Positions 46,151 to 55,005 of a DNA stretch of 64,000 bases are shown here, one piece after another. The notes below the pieces were generated by a model. The model had not been told where the DNA came from. It made no database searches and saw only the letters and a list, made by a program, of their open reading frames with translations. The position numbers and the translations under genes are program-made. The stretch's first letter is position 1. The number at the start of each line of letters is the position of its first letter. Source of the stretch: Streptomyces sp. MMBL 11-1 (GTDB lineage Bacteria > Actinomycetota > Actinomycetes > Streptomycetales > Streptomycetaceae); contig NZ_CP117709.1 in NCBI RefSeq assembly GCF_028622875.1, positions 868,001 through 932,000 of the forward strand. The letters run 5' to 3'.

Positions 46151-46204
46151 GTGCGGCTTTTCGAAGCCCTCCTGGACGCGAAGCCCCCGGTTGTTCCCCC
46201 GTGA
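46151..46204 (+). CDS. Leaderless 17-residue peptide ORF (possible attenuation leader)
   Basis: GTG 46151 opens a 17-codon frame, MRLFEALLDAKPPVVPP, ending at TGA 46202-46204. The promoter -10 ends 6 nt before the GTG, so the transcript would be leaderless. The last seven codons (AKPPVVPP region) lie over the 5' arm and loop of a 14-bp terminator-like hairpin, and the ORF also covers a small hairpin GGCTT-TTCG-AAGCC at 46154-46167. Two Pro-Pro pairs near the end could slow ribosomes. This layout resembles a leader peptide controlling read-through into the AAA+ gene 230 bp downstream, but it may equally be a short non-coding transcript. Confidence 0.4.
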   Translation: MRLFEALLDAKPPVVPP

Positions 46205-46217
46205 CCGGGGGCTTCGC
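46178..46217 (+). terminator. Terminator/attenuator-like hairpin at the end of the 17-codon ORF
   Basis: GCGAAGCCCCCGGT (46178-46191) pairs perfectly with 46204-46217 around a 12-nt loop. It sits only about 30 nt after the predicted transcription start, so it would yield a transcript of about 65 nt unless read through. Confidence 0.7.
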
Positions 46218-46434
46218 CCTGCGCCCCCACCGCCGCCCCGGCGACCACGCAGAGCGATTCACTCACCCTGGGTCACCACCGCGGAGGCCGACCGTCGAGC
46301 GGCCACCTCCCCGTGCGCGGGTACGATGCACCTCGGTGTGGTCAATTCCCTTCCTCCACGCCGTGATTCAGCACGCTCCGGTGGGCATGCTGTGCGGGCG
46401 GGACATCCTGGGGGCACGGTTTGTGGGGGACCTG

Positions 46435-48363
46435 ATGGACATCGGCACACAGGGCGCTGGAGCCCCTGCCGACCTCGCCTGGCTGCGTGGCGTGGACGCC
46501 TACACGATGGGCGCCTACCCGCAGGCCGAGGAGGAGTTCAGAGCCGCGGTGCGGTTCGATCCGGGCATGGCGGACGGCTGGCTCGGCCTCCACGCGCTGC
46601 GCATCGACACCACCACGGCCCTGTTACGCATGTACCGGCACCGCGACCGCTTCGGCGAGCAGCGCGCTCGCCACCGCCGTACGCTCAACTCCTGGTACTG
46701 GCTGGGCTGGTGGGTGCAGCCGGTGCTGGAGAGCCAGCGCGATCTGCTGCTGGCGCACGCCTCGCACTGGCTGGACGGCCGCCATGTCCCGGAGCTGGAC
46801 CGGGCGTTGGCGGGGCTTCCGCCGGTGGACGCGGACCCACAGGTGCGCTTCCTGCACGCCTGCCGGTCCTATCTGGTCAAGGACTGGGAGCAGTTGGTGC
46901 GCTGCACCGAGCAGCTCGTCGACGATCCGATGCTGGGCATCGAGGCGGGCCTGTTCGGCGGGATGGCGCGGGTGCGGCTGGAGATGTTCGGGCAGGCGGA
47001 GCCCCTGCTGTCGGCGGCGCTGATGCGCTGCCGCAGCGAACAGCCGCAGCGCAAGGAGCTGCGCTACTGGCTGGCGCGGGCCCACGAGGGCACCGGGCGC
47101 AGCGCGGCCGCCCTGCCGCTGTACCGGGCGGTGCACCGGGTCGACCCGGCCTTCATGGACACGTCCGCCCGGCTCGCCGCGCTCGTGGAGGGCGACGGGT
47201 ACGACGAGTCGGCGGATCTGGCCGCGGTGACACTGACCGGTTTCGGCTCGGGCGGATCGGGGCCGGGTGCGCAGCCGGAGGGCGACGCGCTGCTCGGCAC
47301 CGATCTGGTGGACGGGCGCGAGTCCTGGCCGGTGAGCGACGCGGGGCTGCTCGGCGAAGCCCCGGCCCCCGGCCCGGGCGAAGCCCCGGTCCCCGGTCCG
47401 CCCGCCCCCGTCGAGGGCGCCCGCCGCACCAAGACCCGGAAGCCGCCGCCCTTCCCGGCCGGGCCGAGCGATCCCGCCCTGCTCGCCGACGCGCTGGCGC
47501 AGCTGGAGCGCATGGTCGGTCTCGAACCGGTCAAGCGGCAGGTCAAAGCGCTCTCGGCGCAGTTGAACATGGCCCGGCTGCGGGCCGAGCAGGGGCTCCC
47601 CGTCCAGCCGCCGAAGCGTCACTTCGTCTTCTCCGGCCCCTCCGGCACCGGCAAGACCACCGTGGCGCGCATCCTGGGCCGGGTCTTCTACGCGCTCGGG
47701 CTGCTCGGCGGCGACCATCTGGTCGAGGCCCAACGCTCCGATCTGGTGGGGGAGTTCCTGGGGCAGACGGCGGTGAAGGCCAATGAGCTCATCGACTCGG
47801 CCCTGGGCGGGGTGCTGTTCGTCGACGAGGCGTACAGCCTGGCCAACTCCGGTTACAGCAAGGGCGACGCGTACGGCGACGAAGCGCTCCAGGTCCTCCT
47901 CAAGCGGGCCGAGGACAACCGGGACCATCTCGTCGTCATCCTCGCGGGTTACCCGGAGGGCATGGACCGGCTGCTCGCCACAAATCCGGGGCTCTCCTCC
48001 CGCTTCACCAGCCGGGTCGACTTCCCCAGCTACCGGCCGCTCGAACTCACCGCGATCGGGAGCGTGCTGGCCGCCGAGAACGACGACGTGTGGGACGAGG
48101 AGGCGGTGGACGAGCTGCGTTCGATCAGCGGCCATGTGGTGGACCAGGGCTGGATCGACGAGCTGGGCAACGGCCGGTTCCTGCGGACGCTGTACGAGAA
48201 GAGCTGCGCCTACCGTGATCTGCGGCTCTCCGGCTATCCGGGCGAGCTGACCCGCGAGGACCTGTCGACCCTGCGGCTGGCGGACCTGATGCAGGCCTAC
48301 GGCGAGGTGCTGTCGGGGCGCGGCCCGGTGGGCCGGGGCAAGCAGGAGCCGGGCGCGGGCTGA
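46435..48363 (+). CDS. EccA/CbbX-like AAA+ ATPase with N-terminal TPR-type domain
   Basis: A 642-residue protein with the layout of EccA, the cytoplasmic AAA+ ATPase of type VII secretion. The N-terminal helical TPR-like domain covers residues 1-260 (YPQAEEEFRAAVRFDPGMAD, WLARAHEGTGRSAAALPLYR). A Pro-rich linker follows (EAPAPGPGEAPVPGPPAP), then an AAA+ domain of the CbbX type from about residue 355. Walker A is FSGPSGTGKTTVARILG, Walker B is GGVLFVDEAYSLANSG, and sensor/arginine motifs are in ATNPGLSSRFTSRVDFPSY. ATG 46435 has GGGGGA 5 nt upstream. No other type VII gene (EccB-E, WXG100) is nearby, so it is an orphan. It is downstream of the attenuator-like module. Confidence 0.93.
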   Translation: MDIGTQGAGAPADLAWLRGVDAYTMGAYPQAEEEFRAAVRFDPGMADGWLGLHALRIDTTTALLRMYRHRDRFGEQRARHRRTLNSWYWLGWWVQPVLESQRDLLLAHASHWLDGRHVPELDRALAGLPPVDADPQVRFLHACRSYLVKDWEQLVRCTEQLVDDPMLGIEAGLFGGMARVRLEMFGQAEPLLSAALMRCRSEQPQRKELRYWLARAHEGTGRSAAALPLYRAVHRVDPAFMDTSARLAALVEGDGYDESADLAAVTLTGFGSGGSGPGAQPEGDALLGTDLVDGRESWPVSDAGLLGEAPAPGPGEAPVPGPPAPVEGARRTKTRKPPPFPAGPSDPALLADALAQLERMVGLEPVKRQVKALSAQLNMARLRAEQGLPVQPPKRHFVFSGPSGTGKTTVARILGRVFYALGLLGGDHLVEAQRSDLVGEFLGQTAVKANELIDSALGGVLFVDEAYSLANSGYSKGDAYGDEALQVLLKRAEDNRDHLVVILAGYPEGMDRLLATNPGLSSRFTSRVDFPSYRPLELTAIGSVLAAENDDVWDEEAVDELRSISGHVVDQGWIDELGNGRFLRTLYEKSCAYRDLRLSGYPGELTREDLSTLRLADLMQAYGEVLSGRGPVGRGKQEPGAG

Positions 48364-48464
48364 CGCCGGGCTCCGTCCAGCACCCGCGGGACGTCCGGTG
48401 GCGGTGGGACGGGCGGGATGCCGCCGCCCGCCGGAGTGGACGAGAAGGCCCCCGCCGGCGGGGC

Positions 48465-48935
48465 TCAGCCGCTGCGCGGGGTGTCGTCGCTGCCGGATCC
48501 GTGCGCCTCGGCGAGGGAGCGCAGGGCGCGGGCGTCGCGGATGGCCTGCTGCTTGGCCAGGCCGGGCTGGATGCCGAGGGCGGGCAGGCTCGTGCCGTCG
48601 CTGAGGTCGAGGTAGACCCAGGGGTCACCGGAGCGCAGGTTGACGCGGAGGATCTCCTCCCACGCCAGCCTGCGGGTCAGGGTGAGGTTGACGACCGTGA
48701 CCCCGGCGTCGTCGGCGGTGACCCGGGGCCTGCTGAGCAGGGCCAGGACGCCGAAGAAGAGTGCCGCGACGAAGACGAAGGTGATCCGCTCCCCCGGGTT
48801 GAGCCGCTCCAGCATCAGCGCGATGACGGTGATGACGAGGAACATCGCCAGGCCCGTGCTCAGCAGGACCACCCGGGTGAGGGTGGGCCGGAAGGTGACC
48901 GGCAGGGTGGGCTGTTCGGGCCTGGGCGCGGACAT
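48465..48935 (-). CDS. PH-domain (CFP-6-like) membrane protein
   Basis: A 156-residue protein with two membrane helices, LTRVVLLSTGLAMFLVITVI and ERITFVFVAALFFGVLALLS, followed by a bacterial PH-like (low-molecular-weight antigen CFP-6 type) domain: RVTADDAGVTVVNLTLTRRL, WEEILRVNLRSGDPWVYLDL and GIQPGLAKQQAIRDARALRS. It faces the cytoplasm and its role is unknown. It is the last gene of the rib/his operon, 39 bp after hisG, an arrangement conserved in many actinobacteria. ATG 48935. Confidence 0.9.
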   Translation of the reverse strand: MSAPRPEQPTLPVTFRPTLTRVVLLSTGLAMFLVITVIALMLERLNPGERITFVFVAALFFGVLALLSRPRVTADDAGVTVVNLTLTRRLAWEEILRVNLRSGDPWVYLDLSDGTSLPALGIQPGLAKQQAIRDARALRSLAEAHGSGSDDTPRSG

Positions 48936-48974
48936 CGGGGTCTTCTCTCGGAGGGGGCGGGCGGGCCGGGGCCG

Positions 48975-49823
48975 TCAGAGGCGACAGGCGTGGATGGCCG
49001 TGGTGAGGATGGCGCGGGCGCCGAGCTCGTACAGGTCGTCCATGATCCGCTGGGCCTCCTTGGCGGCGACCATGGAGCGGACGGCGACCCAGCCCTCGTG
49101 GTGCAGCGGGGAGATGGTCGGCGACTCCAGGCCCGGGGTGAGGGCGACGGCGCGCTCCAGGTGCTCGACGCGGCAGTCGTAGTCCATCATCACGTAGGAC
49201 CGGGCGACCAGGACGCCCTGGAGGCGGCGGAGGAACTGCTGCACCTTGGGGTCGTCGGCGGGGGCGCCGTTGCGGCGGATGACGACGGCCTCGGAGGTCA
49301 TGATCGGCTCGCCGATCACTTCGAGTCCGGCGTTGCGCAGGCTGGTGCCCGTCTCCACCACGTCGGCGATGACCTGGGCGACGCCCAGCTCGATGGCGGT
49401 CTCGACGGCGCCGTCGAGGTGGACGACGGAGGCCTTGACGCCCGCCTCGGCGAGGTGGGCGGCGACGATGCCCTCGTAGGAGGTGGCGATCGTCATGCCG
49501 TCGAAGTCCTGCGGGCCCGCGGCGGTACCGGGCTTGGTGGCGTAGCGGAAGGTGGAGCGGGCGAAGCCGAGCTGGAGGATCTCCTCGGAGTCGGCCCCGG
49601 AGTCCAGCAGCAGGTCGCGGCCGGTGATGCCGATGTCGAGCTTGCCGGAGCTGACGTAGATCGCGATGTCGCGGGGGCGGAGGTAGAAGAACTCGACCTC
49701 GTTCCCGGGGTCGACCAGGACCAGTTCCTTCGACTCCTTGCGCTGCTGGTAGCCGGCCTCATGGAGCATCGCCATCGCAGGTCCGGAGAGTGAACCCTTG
49801 TTGGGAACGGCGATGCGCAGCAT
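48975..49823 (-). CDS. hisG: ATP phosphoribosyltransferase (long form)
   Basis: The first enzyme of histidine biosynthesis: it joins ATP and PRPP to phosphoribosyl-ATP. At 282 residues it is the long HisG form with a C-terminal ACT-like regulatory domain for histidine inhibition, so HisZ is not needed. Motifs: MLRIAVPNKGSLSGPAMAML, the PRPP loop ETGTSLRNAGLEVIGEPIM, and C-terminal ESPTISPLHHEGWVAVRSMV. ATG 49823. It lies 93 bp after hisE and within the rib operon region, away from the main his cluster, a usual actinobacterial arrangement. Certain. Confidence 0.97.
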   Translation of the reverse strand: MLRIAVPNKGSLSGPAMAMLHEAGYQQRKESKELVLVDPGNEVEFFYLRPRDIAIYVSSGKLDIGITGRDLLLDSGADSEEILQLGFARSTFRYATKPGTAAGPQDFDGMTIATSYEGIVAAHLAEAGVKASVVHLDGAVETAIELGVAQVIADVVETGTSLRNAGLEVIGEPIMTSEAVVIRRNGAPADDPKVQQFLRRLQGVLVARSYVMMDYDCRVEHLERAVALTPGLESPTISPLHHEGWVAVRSMVAAKEAQRIMDDLYELGARAILTTAIHACRL

Positions 49824-49916
49824 GAGGTCGGCTTCCTTCGTGCGGTGGGAGTGTGCGGGCGGTTGCGCGGTGGTGTCGCCCGGGCGGGGGCCCGGGGAAA
49901 CGGCGTGGAGGTCGGC

Positions 49917-50189
49917 TCAGAGATGGGCGTAGACGTCGTCGAGCGAGATCCCGCGGGCGACCATCATCACCTGGACGTGGTACAGCAGCTGGGAGATCTC
50001 CTCGGCGGCGGCTTCCTTGCCCTCGTACTCGGCGGCCATCCAGACCTCGGCGGCCTCCTCGACGACCTTCTTGCCGATGGCATGCACGCCCTTGCCCACC
50101 AGTTCGGCGGTGCGGGAGGTCGCGGGGTCGCCCTCGGCGGCCTTGAGCTGGAGCTCGGCGAAGAGCTCTTCGAAGGTTTTGTCAGCCAT
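49917..50189 (-). CDS. hisE: Phosphoribosyl-ATP pyrophosphatase
   Basis: The second step of histidine biosynthesis: hydrolysis of phosphoribosyl-ATP to phosphoribosyl-AMP. It is 90 residues, the normal length of a free-standing HisE (not fused to HisI). The all-helical MazG-like fold is visible in [20 protein letters not shown] and the metal-binding [20 protein letters not shown], followed by [23 protein letters not shown] 50189, 35 bp after the ribH stop, so co-transcribed with the riboflavin genes. Certain. Confidence 0.97.
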   Translation of the reverse strand: MADKTFEELFAELQLKAAEGDPATSRTAELVGKGVHAIGKKVVEEAAEVWMAAEYEGKEAAAEEISQLLYHVQVMMVARGISLDDVYAHL

Positions 50190-50224
50190 GATGGTCCTCA
50201 GAATACGGGGTCGCCGGAGCCCGC

Positions 50225-50710
50225 TCAGCGCCAGGGTTCGCTGACGGTGCGCAGCGTGGCCGCGGTGGCCACGGCGGCGGTGACCGCTTCGTGCCCCTTG
50301 TCCTCCTTGGACCCTTCGAGGCCGGCCCGCTCCAGCGCCTGCTCCTCGGTGTCGCAGGTCAGTACGCCGAAGCCGACGGGAACACCGGTGTCGACGGTGA
50401 CCTGGGTGAGGCCGAGGGTGACGCCCTGGGAGACGTACTCGAAGTGGGGGGTGCCGCCCCGGATGACCACGCCGAGGGCGACGATCGCGTCGTAGCCGCG
50501 TCCGGCGAGCACCTTGGCGACGACGGGCAGCTCGAAGCTGCCCGGGACGCGGAGCAGGGTCGGCTCGTCGATGCCCAGCTCGCGCAGGGCGCGCAGGGCG
50601 CCGTCGACGAGTCCGTCCATGACCTTCTCGTGCCACTGGGCCGCGATCACGGCCACGCGCAGGTCGCCGCAGTTGCGTACGGACAGTTCGGGTGCACCCT
50701 TGCCGCTCAT
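50225..50710 (-). CDS. ribH: 6,7-dimethyl-8-ribityllumazine synthase
   Basis: The penultimate enzyme of riboflavin synthesis, condensing 5-amino-6-ribitylaminouracil with dihydroxybutanone phosphate. It is 161 residues and probably forms the usual pentamer or icosahedral shell. Conserved motifs: [40 protein letters not shown], and the active-site stretch [20 protein letters not shown] with the catalytic His. ATG 50710. It follows ribBA after 45 bp in the FMN-riboswitch operon. Confidence 0.97.
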   Translation of the reverse strand: MSGKGAPELSVRNCGDLRVAVIAAQWHEKVMDGLVDGALRALRELGIDEPTLLRVPGSFELPVVAKVLAGRGYDAIVALGVVIRGGTPHFEYVSQGVTLGLTQVTVDTGVPVGFGVLTCDTEEQALERAGLEGSKEDKGHEAVTAAVATAATLRTVSEPWR

Positions 50711-50755
50711 GTCTCTCCTGATGCCGATGCTGGTGACGAGGTGTTCGGTCGTTCG

Positions 50756-52050
<1,295 letters not shown>

Positions 52051-52054
<4 letters not shown>

Positions 52055-52695
52055 GCCGTGGCTCCTTCCAGAGCGGGTGTCCGCGTACGCAGCCACCAGT
52101 CGCGCATCCCCCACAGGACGAGCGCGCCGTAGATGATGTAGACGAAGCCGGAGAAGGCGAACCCGTTGGCGAAGTTCAGCGGGACGCCGACCAGGTCGAC
52201 GAGCAGCCAGGCGAACCAGAACTCGACCATGCCGCGGGCCTGGGCGTACATCGCGACGACGGTGCCGACGAAGATGTACGCGTCCGGCCACGGGTCCCAG
52301 GAGAGCGACGGGAAGGCGGTGAACAGGCCGCCGACGGCGAGGGTTCCGAGGGCGGCGGCGCCGATCAGCACGCCGCGCTCGCGCCAGGTGGCGAAGCGGA
52401 CGGCGATGGAGCCGTCCTGGGCCTGCCGCTTGCCGCGGTTCCAGGACCACCAGCCCCACAGGGCGACGACGATGACGACCAGCTGCTTGCCCGCGCTGCC
52501 GGAGAGGTGCGCGGAGGCGAAGGCGACGAGCAGGATCACGCCGGAGAGGAGCTGGGCGGGCCAGGTCCAGATCGAGCGCCGCCAGCCGAGGGCCAGGGCG
52601 ATCAGGCCGACGAGGTTGCCGATCATGTCCGACCACTTGATGTGCTGGCCGAACACGGTGAACGCCTCGGAGTTGAGCCAGTTCGCGAGGTTCAT
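52051..52695 (-). CDS. ribM: Riboflavin transporter RibM (PnuC-like)
   Basis: A 214-residue, seven-helix protein of the PnuC family. PnuC members take up nicotinamide riboside or, in the RibM/PnuX branch found inside actinobacterial rib operons, riboflavin; S. davawensis RibM is the known example. Segments include [78 protein letters not shown] and [29 protein letters not shown] is the usual PnuC core motif. Both ends overlap neighbours by ATGA. The riboflavin specificity is inferred from operon and riboswitch context. Confidence 0.92.
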
Positions 52696-53300
52696 CGCGG
52701 GTCCTGTCCGGCCCGGTCGCCGAGCAGCCGCTCGACGTACTTGGCGAGGACGTCCACCTCCAGGTTGACCGGGTCGCCGGGCTGCTTGCGGCCGAGCGTG
52801 GTCAGGGCAAGGGTGGTGGGGATGAGGCTGATGGTGAAGTGGTCGGTCTCCGCGTCCACGACGGTCAGACTCACGCCGTCGACGGTGATGGAGCCCTTCT
52901 CCACGACGTACCGGGTCAGCTCGGGCGGCAGGGAGACCTTGACGAGCTCCCAGTGCTCGGAGGGGGTGCGCTCCACGATGGTGCCGGTGCCGTCCACGTG
53001 GCCCTGGACGAGGTGTCCGCCGAGCCTGCCGCCGAGCGCCATCGGGCGCTCCAGGTTGACCCGGGAGCCGGTGGTGAGCGCGCCGAGGCTGGAGCGCTTC
53101 AGCGTCTCGGCCATCACGTCGGCGGTGAACTCGCCGTCGGCGGTGTCCACGACGGTGAGGCAGACGCCGTTCACCGCGATGGAGTCGCCGTGCCGGGCGC
53201 CTTCCGTGACGACGGGGCCGCGCAGCCGGAAGCGGGAGGCGTCCGCCAGCTGCTCGACGGCGGTGACCTCACCCAGTTCTTCGACAATTCCGGTGAACAC
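52692..53300 (-). CDS. ribE: Riboflavin synthase alpha chain
   Basis: Dismutates two 6,7-dimethyl-8-ribityllumazines to riboflavin and a recyclable pyrimidine. It is 202 residues with the typical tandem duplication: [20 protein letters not shown], then [20 protein letters not shown] in the first barrel, and [20 protein letters not shown] with [20 protein letters not shown] in the second. It starts at GTG 53300 immediately after the ribD stop (zero spacing) and its stop overlaps the ribM start as ATGA. In some nomenclatures this gene is ribC or ribE. Confidence 0.97.
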   Translation of the reverse strand: MFTGIVEELGEVTAVEQLADASRFRLRGPVVTEGARHGDSIAVNGVCLTVVDTADGEFTADVMAETLKRSSLGALTTGSRVNLERPMALGGRLGGHLVQGHVDGTGTIVERTPSEHWELVKVSLPPELTRYVVEKGSITVDGVSLTVVDAETDHFTISLIPTTLALTTLGRKQPGDPVNLEVDVLAKYVERLLGDRAGQDPR

Positions 53301-54401
53301 TCAGTTTCCCTTCCGAGCAGGGGCGGGGACGGCGGTGATGCGCAGATCGGGGCCGATCGGCACGGTCTCGGTCACATCGAGGCGCAACGCCTCGGAGATC
53401 GTGGAGATTCCGGCGTCGGCGAGGGCGGCGGGGCCCGCGCCGAGGAGCACCGGGGCGAGATAGCCGACGACCTTGTCGACCTTTCCCGCCGCGACGAAGG
53501 CACCGGCGAGGGTGGGGCCGCCTTCGAGGAGTACGGAGAGGACGCCGCGCTCGTGCAGGGCGGCGAGGAGGGCGTCGAGGTCCAGGCCGGGGCCGGCCCC
53601 GGCGCGGGGCAGGCGCAGGACGGCGGCCTCGGGAAGGTGTCCGGCGGGGGCGTCGTCGGCGACGGCGACCAGGGTGGGCGCGGTGTCGTCCAGGACCCGG
53701 GCGCCGGGCTTCACGGCCGTGGCGTTCGTGTCGAGCACGACCCGCAGCGGCTGGGTGACGCCGTCGATGCCGCGTACCGCCAGCTGGGGGTCGTCGGTGC
53801 GGGCGGTGCCGGAGCCCACCAGCACGGCGTCGGCCTCGGCGCGCAGCCGGTGGACGTCGGCGCGGGCCTCGGGCGAGGTGATCCAGCGGCTGGTGGCGTC
53901 GGCGGCGGCGATCCGGCCGTCGAGGGTGGCGGCGTACTTCCACAGGACGTACGGCCGCCCGAGGCGCACCGAGGTCAGCCAGGCGGCGTTGCCCGCCTCG
54001 GCCTCCTCCGCGAGAAGGCCCCGCTCAACCCGGACACCGGCCGCGCGCAGCGTGTCGCCGCCGCCCGCGGCCCCCGGGTTCGGGTCGGCGACCGCGTAGA
54101 CCACGCGGCTGATCCCGGCGGCCAGGAGGGCCCGGGAGCAGGGGCCGGTGCGGCCGGTGTGGTCGCAGGGTTCGAGGGTGACGTAGGCGGTGGAGCCGCG
54201 GGCCCGTCCGCCGGCCGCGCGCAGGGCGTGGACCTCGGCGTGCGGCCCTCCGGCGCGCTGGTGGAAGCCTTCGCCGACCACGGCTCCGGAGGCGTCGGTG
54301 ATCACACATCCGACGACCGGATTGGGGCTGGTGGAGCCGAGACCGCGCGCCGCGAGCGTGATCGCTCGGCGCATGGCGGTGATGTCGGCTGCGGTGTCCA
54401 C
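53301..54401 (-). CDS. ribD: Bifunctional riboflavin-specific deaminase/reductase
   Basis: Carries out two steps, deamination then side-chain reduction, between GTP cyclohydrolase product and the lumazine synthase substrate. It is 366 residues: an N-terminal cytidine-deaminase-like domain (zinc His/Glu in AGGPHAEVHALRAAGGRARG; cysteines in VTLEPCDHTGRTGPCSRALL) and a C-terminal dihydrofolate-reductase-like domain (RPYVLWKYAATLDGRIAA, VLLEGGPTLAGAFVAAGKVD). GTG 54401 has AGGAGG at 5-6 nt. It is the first gene of the operon, 174 nt after the FMN aptamer. Confidence 0.96.
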   Translation of the reverse strand: MDTAADITAMRRAITLAARGLGSTSPNPVVGCVITDASGAVVGEGFHQRAGGPHAEVHALRAAGGRARGSTAYVTLEPCDHTGRTGPCSRALLAAGISRVVYAVADPNPGAAGGGDTLRAAGVRVERGLLAEEAEAGNAAWLTSVRLGRPYVLWKYAATLDGRIAAADATSRWITSPEARADVHRLRAEADAVLVGSGTARTDDPQLAVRGIDGVTQPLRVVLDTNATAVKPGARVLDDTAPTLVAVADDAPAGHLPEAAVLRLPRAGAGPGLDLDALLAALHERGVLSVLLEGGPTLAGAFVAAGKVDKVVGYLAPVLLGAGPAALADAGISTISEALRLDVTETVPIGPDLRITAVPAPARKGN

Positions 54402-54575
54402 CGGGTCCTCCTGCCTCTTCGGGCACGGACTCCGGGGCCTGTCGATGACGACAGAGAGACGGCTCACCAGCGGAAACGCCGAAAACCCGAGAACGGGAAC
54501 GCCAGGAACGCACGGCGTCACGGGAGACTCCCGGCCATGCGTCCGCCGACGGCGGCGTACCGATGACGAACCGCC

Positions 54576-54702
54576 GCGCACTGCCTCCCATCCGGACTTT
54601 CACCGTCGGTCCAGGAATCTCACCTGGTCAACCGGCCGCTGGCTGCGGACGGGTCGCGGACTATAACCGCCGGTTCGGAATTGCACCGACCCCGGAGTGC
54701 GC
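54576..54702 (-). promoter_or_regulatory. FMN riboswitch (RFN element) controlling the rib operon
   Basis: Read on the minus strand, the element opens and closes with pairing GCGCACT.../...AGTGCGC and contains the conserved RFN blocks GGGGTCGGTGCAATTCCGA, CCGGCGGTTATAGTCCGCGA, CCAGGTGAGATTCCTGG, and ACGGTGAAAGTCCGGATGGG ending in GAGGCAGTGCGC. All five arms can be recognised. The 174-nt expression platform to the ribD start includes possible hairpins; whether control is by termination or by hiding the AGGAGG site is not clear. Rising FMN would shut off all eight genes including the importer RibM. Confidence 0.96.
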
Positions 54703-54852
54703 TGCTACTGGTACGGAACCAGTCTGCCACGGACGCCTCACGGCCATGCGGGTGAGCACTGTGGGCTGGGTCACAGGAAACCTGGCGTGTTTCCATCGGC
54801 CGGAAGTCGACAACGTAGTCATCGGCGGGCCGCCGGGAAAGTTGACGCTTAA

Positions 54853-54886
54853 AGGTCCAGACCTATTGACGCACTGGTCTAGTCCT
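54853..54886 (+). promoter_or_regulatory. Two DasR-like (dre) sites in the chitinase promoter
   Basis: Site 1, AGGTCCAGACCT (54853-54864), is a perfect palindrome just before the -35. Site 2, TGGTCTAGTCCT (54875-54886), lies between -35 and -10. They are direct repeats 22 bp apart, two helical turns. This is the classic repeat pair of Streptomyces chitinase promoters bound by DasR, the N-acetylglucosamine-responsive GntR regulator. Confidence 0.82.
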
Positions 54887-54894
54887 CTTAATCT
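54866..54894 (+). promoter_or_regulatory. Chitinase promoter
   Basis: TTGACG (54866-54871), 17-nt spacer, TAATCT (54889-54894). The spacer holds the second DasR-like site, so a bound repressor would directly block polymerase. The predicted leader is about 105 nt. Confidence 0.85.
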
Positions 54895-55005
54895 CTGCGT
54901 CACCTCCGAGGTTCGGTCCGGCGGTGTGCGCACACCAGGACCCCGACACGACCCACCCCCTTTTGCCAGTTGTGTTCTGCCGACCTCCCCAGGAGGAACG
55001 ACCAC

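Noticed and set aside
46435..48363. A type VII secretion locus
   Set aside because: Only the EccA-like ATPase is present; no EccB-E, mycosin or WXG100 genes occur in the window.
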